A stretch of 64,000 nt of DNA, taken from contig NZ_PVTR01000008.1 of NCBI RefSeq assembly GCF_003003005.1, positions 124,001-188,000 of the forward strand, in the 5' to 3' direction. Shown here piece by piece: positions 1 to 7,804 of the stretch. How positions within the stretch are numbered: position 1 is the stretch's first letter; every line of letters starts with the position of its first letter. Both the position numbers and the translations under genes were made by a program. Below the pieces are notes generated by a model, which saw only the letters and a list, made by a program, of their open reading frames with translations, did no database searches and was not told where the DNA came from. The DNA comes from Mongoliibacter ruber. Lineage in GTDB: Bacteria > Bacteroidota > Bacteroidia > Cytophagales > Cyclobacteriaceae.

Positions 1-191
1 AATAAATCAGTTGCATTCAACCTCAATTCACCATAATACTTCTTTTCAAAATCTGTACCTATTGATACCTGAGTGATTAGCCCTCCTTGATAAACACCCA
101 CATGCAAAGGCTTTATTTTACTTTGTGAAAAAGCCTCAGCGCAAAACAACAAACAAAAACAGGAAACAAGCAACAAATATTTTTTCTTCAT
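1..191 (-). CDS. N-terminal part of a secreted protein, cut by the window edge
   Basis: Only the first 63 codons are visible. The reading frame opens with MKKKYLLLVSCFCLLFCAEA, a basic start followed by a hydrophobic core, and a likely signal peptidase I site before SQSK, so the product is exported. The Cys in the core has Phe before it, which does not fit a lipobox. The start of the mature part, with KPLHVGVYQGG, looks beta-rich, as in outer membrane or periplasmic Bacteroidota proteins, but I do not recognise a family. It lies 66 bases downstream of nothing on its strand except the end of the ABC permease gene, so it could be read with its own promoter from the short gap. Confidence 0.6.
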   Translation of the reverse strand, partial: MKKKYLLLVSCFCLLFCAEAFSQSKIKPLHVGVYQGGLITQVSIGTDFEKKYYGELRLNATDL

Positions 192-257
192 AAAACTATT
201 CAATAATCTATATAAATAATGAAAGTCAAATATGGAGAAAATAACATGAATTCAAAA

Positions 258-2777
258 CTATTCTCTTAATATTTCCATTGGAGGCCTCTTTATAATTTTG
301 CTTCCATTGAGCCATCCTAAGAATACGGTAAGTATAGTAATTGCCAAATAAACAACAATTGCTTCCTTCAGTACAGGCCTAAATGGTAATTGAAACACAA
401 ATTGACTTAAAAGAAATGCCGCCAAATAGGAAAGCAGAATTCCACTCAATGACGCCAAAGAACCCAAAAAGAAATATTCTAAAGTATTGATCGTAGTTAC
501 TTTTTTTGAACTTGCCCCCAAGGTCCTTAGTAGAATGCTTTCCCTCATCCGCTGATATTTACTTATAATCAGCGAACTTATCAATACAACAATTCCTGTA
601 GCAATACTAAAGAAAGCCATAAACTGAATCACAAAGCCAATTTTTGATAGAATCTCTTCCAAAGTTTCAACTATGGCTCCAAGGTTTACTACTGAAATAT
701 TGGGGTATTCCCTCACTATCTCTGCCTGTACATCTGCAGCCTGCCGATCGTTTTTAGTCTTGGTAATCACCACATGAAATTTAGGTGCATTATCCAATAC
801 TTTTTCAGGAAAAAGAACAAGGAAATTGGTGGAAACCTGATTGAATTTGACATCTCTAAAGCTACCTACATAGGTCTTGATAGGCCTTCCTTGTACATTG
901 AAAATAATCTCGTCTCCTAATTTTATACCTGTTCGCGATGCATATCCCTCATCAAATGATACAAATATGGAATCTCCCGCATTTTCTACTCTTCTGAGCT
1001 CTCCTTTTACAAGTCTTTCTGAACTGATCAATGTATCCCTGTAAGTCACCCTAAACTCCCTGTTGTACAATCCTCTTGACCTTCTTTCTTCATCAGGAAG
1101 GGTGTCATTGACTTTTTTACTTAATCCATTGATCGATTCCAGCGCCATGGTAACAATGGGTACCTGTTGCAGAATGGGCAAATCCCTTTTCTGTAAAGAA
1201 GCCACTACTGATTCTACCTGGCGTGTCTGAATATCGAAAAGTAACATGTTGGGTTGATCTTCCTTGTCAGCAAACTTCACTTCGTCTAACAACTGTCCTT
1301 GAACAAAGAACAGTGTACTGATCATAGCAGTGCCTAAACCTATGGTTGCGATCAAAGAAACTGTCTGATTATTTGGCCTGTATAGGTTGGATAAAGATTG
1401 TCTCAGGGTGTACCTTAAGGATATTGGCAAAAACCTTCTTATTGACCACATGATAAACAAGGCTACGGACCATAATACTGCAAACGCAAAAATTATAAAC
1501 CCTGTAAAACCTGCAGCAATTTTCCACCCATCAAGAAGAAAATAACTAAAGCCAAAAATGAACAATAAGATACTCAAAATGACTAACCACCTCCATTTGT
1601 CTGCTCTTAGACTTATCTCATTGCCGCCAGGTCTCAAGGTTGCCATGGGAGACACTTTCCTGATTTTCAAAAGAGGCAATAAACCAAAAAGGATGGATAC
1701 AAAGAGACCTGTAATCAACCCAAACGCAACACTTGTCCATGCAATACTTATACTTACCTCCACTGGAAGAAAATCAGCAAAAACAGAAGGTAATGCAAAT
1801 TGCAATAAAGTGCCAAGAAAGGCGCCAAGGATGGATCCAAAAAGCCCCATGATCAAAATTTGCAAAAGATATATTTTCATGGCTACCCAAGAAGAAACAC
1901 CAAGACATCTCAGAACGGCGACTGAGGCAAGTTTTTCTTTTACAAAGACATTAACTGCCGAGGCAACCCCCACACAGCCTAAAAGGAGAGCAATAAATGC
2001 CACCAAACTTAAGAAGTTTGCAAGATTCTCAAATGATCTTCCCGTTTGATTCCTCCTGCTCTCTACTGTGGTACTGCTTATTTTCTCCTCTTCCCATTTT
2101 TCCTCATATATTTTGATCACTGCTTCAGCGGACAATTCATCCGACAACTGATAATATTTCTGATAATTGAGCCGACTTCCATATTGAATCAGACCAGTAG
2201 CTTCTGCATATTCCATTGGAATATATACAGCTGGCGCTACTGTGGCAGTGATTCCCGTCTGACCTGGCACTTTTTGCAACTCTCCTTCGATCACAAAAGT
2301 CAATTCACCGACCTTAATGCTATCACCAACGACTGCATTGAATTGAGCCATTAGAATTTTTTCTACCAAGGCCTTCCTTCCTCCTTGTCTGAAGGTGCTT
2401 TCTGCTTGCGAGGGGACCGTTTCCAATTCACCATAGAAAGGGAAACCACCATCGAGTGCTCTTACTTGGGTAAGCCTACTTTCTCCTGTAGCAGGGAAAG
2501 CTACCATACTGGCAAAATTGACTTCTTCAGAAATTGCTATTGCCAAGCTGTCGGCTTCCTGTTTGCCAATGGGTTGATTGTTTCCCAAAACCAGGTCGGC
2601 ACCCAACAATTCTTTCGCCTGACTGTCGATGTCTTTACTAAGGTTGTCTCCAAAGGAACTGATTGCAACCAAGGCAGCAATCCCCACCACCATTGCAGAA
2701 ACAAAAAGCATAAGCTTGGAGAAATTTTTCCTAAAATCTCTCATTGCCATTTTGAATACCCAGGCATTCTTACCCAT
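258..2777 (-). CDS. ABC transporter permease, FtsX/YbbP-like
   Basis: Membrane subunit of an ABC transporter of the FtsX/MacB superfamily, which couples ATP hydrolysis to extraction or release of envelope molecules rather than solute import. The 839-residue protein has an N-terminal membrane helix (LMLFVSAMVVGIAALVAISS), a long periplasmic domain, a helix bundle around residues 270-400, further central helices, a second periplasmic domain and a C-terminal three-helix FtsX block. This duplicated layout matches E. coli YbbP. I chose the ATG of MGKNAWVF: it overlaps the end of the ATPase gene by 8 bases and has AGGAGG upstream. The open frame extends 24 codons further up but that part lies inside the ATPase gene. 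Substrate unknown. Confidence 0.88.
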   Translation of the reverse strand: MGKNAWVFKMAMRDFRKNFSKLMLFVSAMVVGIAALVAISSFGDNLSKDIDSQAKELLGADLVLGNNQPIGKQEADSLAIAISEEVNFASMVAFPATGESRLTQVRALDGGFPFYGELETVPSQAESTFRQGGRKALVEKILMAQFNAVVGDSIKVGELTFVIEGELQKVPGQTGITATVAPAVYIPMEYAEATGLIQYGSRLNYQKYYQLSDELSAEAVIKIYEEKWEEEKISSTTVESRRNQTGRSFENLANFLSLVAFIALLLGCVGVASAVNVFVKEKLASVAVLRCLGVSSWVAMKIYLLQILIMGLFGSILGAFLGTLLQFALPSVFADFLPVEVSISIAWTSVAFGLITGLFVSILFGLLPLLKIRKVSPMATLRPGGNEISLRADKWRWLVILSILLFIFGFSYFLLDGWKIAAGFTGFIIFAFAVLWSVALFIMWSIRRFLPISLRYTLRQSLSNLYRPNNQTVSLIATIGLGTAMISTLFFVQGQLLDEVKFADKEDQPNMLLFDIQTRQVESVVASLQKRDLPILQQVPIVTMALESINGLSKKVNDTLPDEERRSRGLYNREFRVTYRDTLISSERLVKGELRRVENAGDSIFVSFDEGYASRTGIKLGDEIIFNVQGRPIKTYVGSFRDVKFNQVSTNFLVLFPEKVLDNAPKFHVVITKTKNDRQAADVQAEIVREYPNISVVNLGAIVETLEEILSKIGFVIQFMAFFSIATGIVVLISSLIISKYQRMRESILLRTLGASSKKVTTINTLEYFFLGSLASLSGILLSYLAAFLLSQFVFQLPFRPVLKEAIVVYLAITILTVFLGWLNGSKIIKRPPMEILRE

Positions 2778-3447
2778 TGTGAGCCTCCTGTACTTTACCG
2801 CCCTTGATATTGATAATTCTGTTTGTTCTTTTGGCCAAATCAAGGTCATGAGTAACCAGCACTAATGTGGTTCCTTGATCCTGATTCAACTGAAAGATCA
2901 AATCCTCAATCATTTCTCCGGTCTCCGTATCAAGATTACCGGTAGGTTCATCCGCAAAAAGAATCTTAGGTTCATTGGCAAAAGCTCTAGCAATAGAAAC
3001 ACGTTGTTGTTCACCGCCGGAAAGCTGTGTAGGGTAATGGGTCATTCGATCTTCAAGCCCTACTTTTTTGAGTAATTCAGTAGCTTTTTCTCTTGCGTCT
3101 TTCCTTTTTTTGAGTTCCAGCGGAACCATTACATTTTCAAGAGCAGTGAGTGTGGGCAAGAGTTGAAAATTTTGAAATATAAAGCCTATATTTTGGCTTC
3201 TGACTTCAGCCCTTTCATCCTCATTCAAATCTTCCAATGCCCGATCTACAAGCATCACAGAACCCTGACTCGCAGCATCCAGTCCAGCGCAAAGACCCAA
3301 CAGCGTGGTTTTCCCACTTCCGGATGGCCCTACTATAGCGATGCTTTGTCCTGGTTCCACTGAAAAATTAACATTATCCAAAACGGTCAGTGATCTATTT
3401 CCGCTTTTGTATGTTTTTGAAACATTTTTGACTGCAAGTATTGCCAT
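2770..3447 (-). CDS. ABC transporter ATP-binding protein, LolD/YbbA-like
   Basis: Cytoplasmic ATPase of 225 residues that drives the permease encoded directly after it. Walker A is GPSGSGKTT (40-48), the Q-loop lies in IFQNFQLLP (90-98), the ABC signature is LSGGEQQRV (142-150), Walker B is ILFADEPTG (162-170), and the H-loop is in LVTHDLDLA near residue 200. Length and motifs are those of the LolD/MacB/YbbA branch. The stop overlaps the permease start (8 bases), so translation is coupled. The gene is divergent from a GDSL esterase, the arrangement known for ybbA-ybbP and tesA in Proteobacteria, which suggests a conserved functional link. Not enough is visible to name the exported or extracted substrate. 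Confidence 0.92.
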   Translation of the reverse strand: MAILAVKNVSKTYKSGNRSLTVLDNVNFSVEPGQSIAIVGPSGSGKTTLLGLCAGLDAASQGSVMLVDRALEDLNEDERAEVRSQNIGFIFQNFQLLPTLTALENVMVPLELKKRKDAREKATELLKKVGLEDRMTHYPTQLSGGEQQRVSIARAFANEPKILFADEPTGNLDTETGEMIEDLIFQLNQDQGTTLVLVTHDLDLAKRTNRIINIKGGKVQEAHNG

Positions 3448-3596
3448 AAATAGTAATTAGATAAATCGATGATTGCCCTTAACCTTAATACTGTTAAATT
3501 GTTGAATCAATATAAAGGTTCCTTATATAGCCAACTATTATATTTAAGAAAAACATCATCTCAAGAAATATTTTAACTTAAATTTTGAACAACAGT

Positions 3597-4292
3597 ATGG
3601 ATTTAATGAAATTAAGATACCCTAAACAAGGTATTTCAATTATAGTGATAGTTTCCACTTTTTTATTTTATTCTTGCGGACAGGGAAAAATCGATGAACA
3701 ATCAAATGAAGAAACCGAAGAACTGGTACAAGAATCCAAACCTACTATTCTGTTTTTCGGCAACAGTCTAACCGCCGGTTATGGTATCGAAGAAGATGAA
3801 GCTTTTCCTGCATTATTAGGCGAAAGATTAGATAGCCTTGGATACAACTACCGTGTCATCAATGGAGGACTTAGTGGAGAAACCACCGCAGGAGGTTTGA
3901 GCAGATTAGACTGGTTTTTGGAAGAAGAACCTGAAATTTTTATTCTGGAATTGGGCGGTAATGATGGCCTCAGAGGAATTGCATTGGATGAAACCAAAAA
4001 AAACCTAAAGGCTATAATAAATACAGTCAAAAATAAATTTCCAAGTACCAAGATTCTTTTAGCAGGCATGCAGATTCCGCCAAATATGGGTCAGGAATAT
4101 ACTGAGCAGTTTAGAGAAATCTATCCACAAGTGGCTGAAGAGGAAAGTGTTCAGTTGATCCCATTTATGCTAGAGGGGGTGGCGGGAGATCCGGAATTAA
4201 ACTTAAGAGATGGAATTCACCCCACAGAAGAAGGTCATAAAATTGTAGTGGAAAATGTCTGGCCCTACTTAAAAGAGTTGGTCAAAAGGTAG
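3597..4292 (+). CDS. GDSL-family esterase/lysophospholipase lipoprotein (TesA-like)
   Basis: SGNH hydrolase that would cleave acyl or aryl esters in the periplasm. From the ATG at 3597 the product has 231 residues. The N terminus is a lipoprotein signal (hydrophobic stretch, then FLFYSC with C27 as lipidated cysteine) and an acidic Glu-rich spacer. Block I is FFGNSLTAGYG with nucleophile S57, block III is GGNDGLRG, and block V is DGIHPTEEGH with D205 and H208, so the catalytic set is complete. The open frame also has a TTG four codons upstream; the ATG is preferred, and ATG at 3606 is a further option. The gene is divergent from the YbbA/YbbP-like transporter, as tesA is in E. coli. E. coli TesA is not a lipoprotein. 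Confidence 0.9.
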   Translation: MDLMKLRYPKQGISIIVIVSTFLFYSCGQGKIDEQSNEETEELVQESKPTILFFGNSLTAGYGIEEDEAFPALLGERLDSLGYNYRVINGGLSGETTAGGLSRLDWFLEEEPEIFILELGGNDGLRGIALDETKKNLKAIINTVKNKFPSTKILLAGMQIPPNMGQEYTEQFREIYPQVAEEESVQLIPFMLEGVAGDPELNLRDGIHPTEEGHKIVVENVWPYLKELVKR

Positions 4293-4393
4293 GTTGTATT
4301 TAGTTCATGAGGAGGTGTATTTTTTTGTAAGCCAATTTGATTTAAGAAAATTTTTACAGAACTTTCCAAAACATAATAAAAAAATTAGAAAAC

Positions 4394-6136
4394 ATGAGCT
4401 TTGAAATCAAGTCTTCGAGTGAAACTTATGATGTAATTATTGTAGGCTCAGGTGCTGGAGGAGGTATGGCCTCAAAGATACTTTCTGAAGCAGGTCTTTC
4501 TGTAGCCGTATTAGAAGCTGGGAAAGACTTCGATCCAGCTAAAGATGAAGACAGAACGCAACTACGCCCATCTTGGGAATCCCCTAGACGGGGAGCAGGA
4601 ACTAGAATTCGTCCTTTTGGAGATTTTGATCAAGCCATTGGTGGCTGGGATATTGAAGGGGAGCCCTATACTAGGGCGCAAGGCACATCCTTCGATTGGT
4701 TTAGATCAAGAATGGTAGGTGGCCGAACCAATCACTGGGGTAGAATTTCCCTGAGATTTGGGCCAAATGATTTCAAAAGAAAAAGTATAGATGGCTTAGG
4801 TGACAACTGGCCTATTGGCTATGATGACCTAAAGCCATATTATGACCGGGTTGATAAACTCATAGGTGTATTTGGGTCAAAGGAAGGGATATACAATGAA
4901 CCCGATGGCTTTTTCTTACCCCCTCCTAAACCAAGACTTCATGAATTATATATCATGAAAGGAGCGAAAAAATCCAATATGCCTGTAATTCCAGGAAGGC
5001 TTTCTATGCTTACCCGACCTATTAACAACGAGCGGGGAGTTTGTTTTTTTTGCAATCAATGTAATAGGGCGTGTCAAGCTTATGCTGATTTTTCATCAGG
5101 CACATGTCTGGTAAAGCCCGCTATGCAAAAAGGAAACGTAGAATTGTATACCCAAGCAATGGTAAGGTCTGTAACTACTGATGAAAAAGGAAATGCCACT
5201 GGTGTGTCCTTCATTAGCAAGGTAGATATGAAAGAATACAAACTACGCTCAAGGGTGGTAGTACTGGGTGCATCTGCTTGTGAATCCGCACGTATCATGC
5301 TCAACTCAAAGTCAAAAACTCATCCAAACGGTGTGGGGAACACCAGTGGAATGGTAGGTAGGTATCTGCATGATTCTACTGGTGCTGACAGGATGGGTAT
5401 CATGCCTGACTTGATTGACAGAGAGAGGTATAATGAAGATGGTGTCGGAGGGATGCATGTATACACTCCATGGTGGCTTGAAAATAAGAAGCTTGACTTT
5501 GCTAGAGGATACCATATTGAATATTGGGGTGGAATGACCATGCCATCCTATGGCATTGGCTTTTCCATGGATACCATGAGAAAATATTTGAAGGATGAAT
5601 TTGGCAACCCAAGTCCAAACGGAGGGTATGGTGAAGGACTCAAAAAAGACATTCGAAGGATCTATGGTTCAACTCTTGGAATGTCAGGAAGAGGTGAAAG
5701 CATACCACAATACTCCAACTACTGTGAAATTGATAACAATGTAGTTGATAAGTATGGTATCCCTGTATTGAAATTCCATTACCAATGGACTGATCAAGAA
5801 ATCAAACAGGCGAAACATATGCAAGATACTTTTGAGGAGATCCTGACAGAGTCTGGTGCCACCTTACTAGGCAAAAAACCTGGACCTGAAACTATGTATG
5901 GCCTTGCAACACCCGGTAGGATCATTCACGAAGTAGGCACAACAAGAATGGGTGATAATCCTGACACATCAGTATTGAATAGTAATTGCCAAGCACATGA
6001 TTGTAAAAACCTCTTTGTAGTTGACGCAGGTCCTTTTGTATCACAGGCTGACAAAAATCCCACTTGGACCATCTTGGCTCTGGCATGGAGAACATCTGAT
6101 TACATCGTCAGTGAATTGAAAAAGAAAAACATTTAA
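4394..6136 (+). CDS. GMC family FAD-dependent dehydrogenase, catalytic subunit
   Basis: FAD enzyme of 580 residues that oxidises a hydroxyl group of a sugar or polyol. The dinucleotide-binding motif GSGAGGG is at 18-24. The C-terminal GMC block shows IIHEVGTTRMG, LFVVDAGPF and NPTWTILALAWR, with the catalytic His and Asn of the family. A cysteine cluster CxxCxxCxxxC (C217, C220, C223, C227, plus C238) lies in the middle, comparable in location to the Fe-S cluster of FAD glucose dehydrogenase, so electrons may leave through Fe-S to a cytochrome rather than to oxygen. There is no signal peptide. The next gene, 11 bases on, encodes the small Tat-exported partner, suggesting export as a hitchhiking complex. 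Substrate unknown; glucoside 3-dehydrogenase-like activity is one option. Confidence 0.9.
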   Translation: MSFEIKSSSETYDVIIVGSGAGGGMASKILSEAGLSVAVLEAGKDFDPAKDEDRTQLRPSWESPRRGAGTRIRPFGDFDQAIGGWDIEGEPYTRAQGTSFDWFRSRMVGGRTNHWGRISLRFGPNDFKRKSIDGLGDNWPIGYDDLKPYYDRVDKLIGVFGSKEGIYNEPDGFFLPPPKPRLHELYIMKGAKKSNMPVIPGRLSMLTRPINNERGVCFFCNQCNRACQAYADFSSGTCLVKPAMQKGNVELYTQAMVRSVTTDEKGNATGVSFISKVDMKEYKLRSRVVVLGASACESARIMLNSKSKTHPNGVGNTSGMVGRYLHDSTGADRMGIMPDLIDRERYNEDGVGGMHVYTPWWLENKKLDFARGYHIEYWGGMTMPSYGIGFSMDTMRKYLKDEFGNPSPNGGYGEGLKKDIRRIYGSTLGMSGRGESIPQYSNYCEIDNNVVDKYGIPVLKFHYQWTDQEIKQAKHMQDTFEEILTESGATLLGKKPGPETMYGLATPGRIIHEVGTTRMGDNPDTSVLNSNCQAHDCKNLFVVDAGPFVSQADKNPTWTILALAWRTSDYIVSELKKKNI

Positions 6137-6147
6137 ATCCTTGAACA

Positions 6148-6855
6148 ATGAATAGAAGAGAAAACCTAAAGCTCCTTTTTACCGGATCATTGGCTTCTGG
6201 ATTATTGTTGACCAATTGTACCCCAGAAGACAAACAAGCTGATCTTTCTCCCAAAATTGCCGGAGGAACGCCAGGAGGCCGAATTGAAGCGGAGATAGAA
6301 AGAGACCAACAACTCCTTTCGGAAACATTTTTCACACAGGAAGAAAGAAAAAAACTGGATATACTGGTAGACATAATAATGCCCGCTGACGATGAATCAG
6401 GAAGCGCAACGGAGGCTGGAGTTCCCGATTTTATTGAATTTATGATGAAAGATTCTCCTTCCTATCAAACTCCCATGAGGGGAGGTATGATGTGGCTGGA
6501 CAGTTACGGTAATGATCATTATGGGAAAACCTTCCTTGAGCTTTCTGAAAATGAAAGGATGGAAATAATTGACTTGATCGCATGGCCTGATAAAGCCTCT
6601 CCGGAAATAAAAGGCGCTGTTAACTTCTTCAATATCCTTAGAAATCTTACCGCTACGGGGTTTTTCACTACCGAAATGGGATTCAATTACCTGGGCTACA
6701 AAGGCAATGTTGCCAATGCTTGGGATGGCGTCCCAAAAGATGTCATGCAAAAACATGGTGTAGAATTACCTGAAAAATACTTGCCCTACTACCTCAAACC
6801 AGAGGAAAGGGGCACCGTGGCTGTCTGGGATGATGAAGGCAACCTCATTGGCTAA
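6148..6855 (+). CDS. Gluconate 2-dehydrogenase subunit 3 family protein (small subunit of the GMC dehydrogenase)
   Basis: Small partner subunit of 235 residues, needed in this family for maturation and export of the FAD subunit. The N terminus NRRENLKLLFTGS carries a twin arginine (R3, R4) in an RRxxLK context, and the hydrophobic stretch ends in LLTNC with C24 in lipobox position, so it looks like a Tat-exported lipoprotein. The body has the family pattern EERKKLDILVDIIMPADD, then GVPDFIEFMM and the Gly/Tyr-rich segment TEMGFNYLGYKGN. It follows the GMC gene after 11 bases and is closed by a strong terminator, so the two genes form an operon. No cytochrome c gene is adjacent. Function is inferred from family and context. 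Confidence 0.88.
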   Translation: MNRRENLKLLFTGSLASGLLLTNCTPEDKQADLSPKIAGGTPGGRIEAEIERDQQLLSETFFTQEERKKLDILVDIIMPADDESGSATEAGVPDFIEFMMKDSPSYQTPMRGGMMWLDSYGNDHYGKTFLELSENERMEIIDLIAWPDKASPEIKGAVNFFNILRNLTATGFFTTEMGFNYLGYKGNVANAWDGVPKDVMQKHGVELPEKYLPYYLKPEERGTVAVWDDEGNLIG

Positions 6856-6869
6856 ATAGAAACTTACCA

Positions 6870-6901
6870 GACCCTATCTCTATCGATAGGGTCTCTTTTT
6901 T
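6870..6901 (+). terminator. Rho-independent terminator of the GMC dehydrogenase operon
   Basis: Nine-pair stem GACCCTATC / GATAGGGTC with a six-base loop, followed by CTCTTTTTT. It starts 15 bases after the stop of the small subunit gene. Confidence 0.9.
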
Positions 6902-7013
6902 AATTTTTTTCAACTTATTATGAGCCGGTTACCTCTTTGTTTTTAAACTTTCAGTCAATCCTACCTACTTTTTTAATCCAAATACGTCTAAAACAAAAAC
7001 AATTAATCAACAA

Positions 7014-7724
7014 ATGAACAACTACAAAAAAACCATCCCCTTAGCATTGATCTTTACATTTTTTTCTTTCTTAAACAGCTCAGAAGCCCAACTGATAAAT
7101 AAATTTGAAAATCTTCAAGGTTTTACCAAGACAGATGACATTACCATTTTGGATGATTTCAGTGAGGTCAGTGGTTTAGTGAAGATAGGTGAAGCATACT
7201 CTAAAGCCAGAGGAGTAACCCTGTTTTCAGCCATGAACAATTTAAACTCCCGAGCAAAAAGAAAACTTTTAGAAGAGGCAACTGTAAGAGGGGCTTCTCA
7301 TGTCTTGATAACCAAAAGACTCCCTGATGATGGAATAGGTTTGACTTCACTTTTCCTAGGTCGTCTCTTTAGCTACCAGGCAATATTTTATAAAGAAGAC
7401 AGTAATATAATCAGTGAAAACCAGGTACGTTCAGTTATCCAAAACAACAGATTCACTGCAACACAAACAATGACTACAAATAGAAATACTTTTGGCGCAA
7501 AGCATGCTAATTTTGGCTCTGGAAGCATATTGAGAGTAGATTCAAATACAGAGCTGACTTCTAAAAACGGAAAAGTCTTCATCATTGCTAAAACCCCCAA
7601 ACCGACAGGTATAATCATATCGGACACCTATGAAGTCATTGGATTCAACAGTGACTATATATTGTTGACAAAGGAAATCAAAGACGAAAAAATGTTCAGA
7701 GCTTATCTTTTGAAAAAGAATTGA
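7014..7724 (+). CDS. Secreted protein of unknown function
   Basis: I do not recognise this 236-residue protein. It begins with a signal peptide (KKTIPLALIFTFFSFLNSSEA, cleavage probably before QLINK), so it is periplasmic or exported. The middle contains ARGVTLFSAMNNLNSRAKRK followed by LLEEATVRGASHVLITKR, a helix then strand arrangement that recalls small envelope proteins in which an Ala-rich helix precedes a Gly-Ala-x-x-Val strand; the likeness is too weak to assign a family. The C-terminal part is Ser/Thr- and Lys-rich and looks beta-stranded. The gene stands alone, with a 158-base gap before it that contains the upstream terminator, and shares a bidirectional terminator with the convergent protease gene. 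Confidence 0.75.
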   Translation: MNNYKKTIPLALIFTFFSFLNSSEAQLINKFENLQGFTKTDDITILDDFSEVSGLVKIGEAYSKARGVTLFSAMNNLNSRAKRKLLEEATVRGASHVLITKRLPDDGIGLTSLFLGRLFSYQAIFYKEDSNIISENQVRSVIQNNRFTATQTMTTNRNTFGAKHANFGSGSILRVDSNTELTSKNGKVFIIAKTPKPTGIIISDTYEVIGFNSDYILLTKEIKDEKMFRAYLLKKN

Positions 7725-7772
7725 TTTCAGATATTTTTTCCAGAATTAAAGCTGTCAAAAACCATATATAAG

Positions 7773-7802
7773 AAAAAAGGGGTGCCGGTCGGCACCCCTT
7801 TT
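7773..7802. terminator. Bidirectional terminator between two convergent genes
   Basis: Perfect eight-pair stem GGGGTGCC / GGCACCCC with loop GGTC. An A-run (AAAAAA) lies on the left and TTTT on the right, so it works for the plus-strand secreted protein gene and for the minus-strand protease gene, whose stop is only 3 bases away. Confidence 0.92.
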
Positions 7803-7804
7803 GG

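Noticed and set aside
46-257. Promoter in the gap before the truncated left-end gene
   Set aside because: A CATATTTG sequence is near the consensus but lacks the TA, so the site is not supported.
1558-2807. Plus-strand open frames of 102-163 codons opposite the ABC permease
   Set aside because: Shadows of the permease gene; no homology, promoter or ribosome site.
2778-2849. Upstream extension of the ABC permease frame by 24 codons
   Set aside because: It lies inside the ATPase gene and has no signal of coding; the ATG with AGGAGG before it, overlapping the ATPase stop, is the better start.
3585-3596. TTG start for the GDSL esterase
   Set aside because: Adds only four residues before an ATG and makes no better lipoprotein signal.
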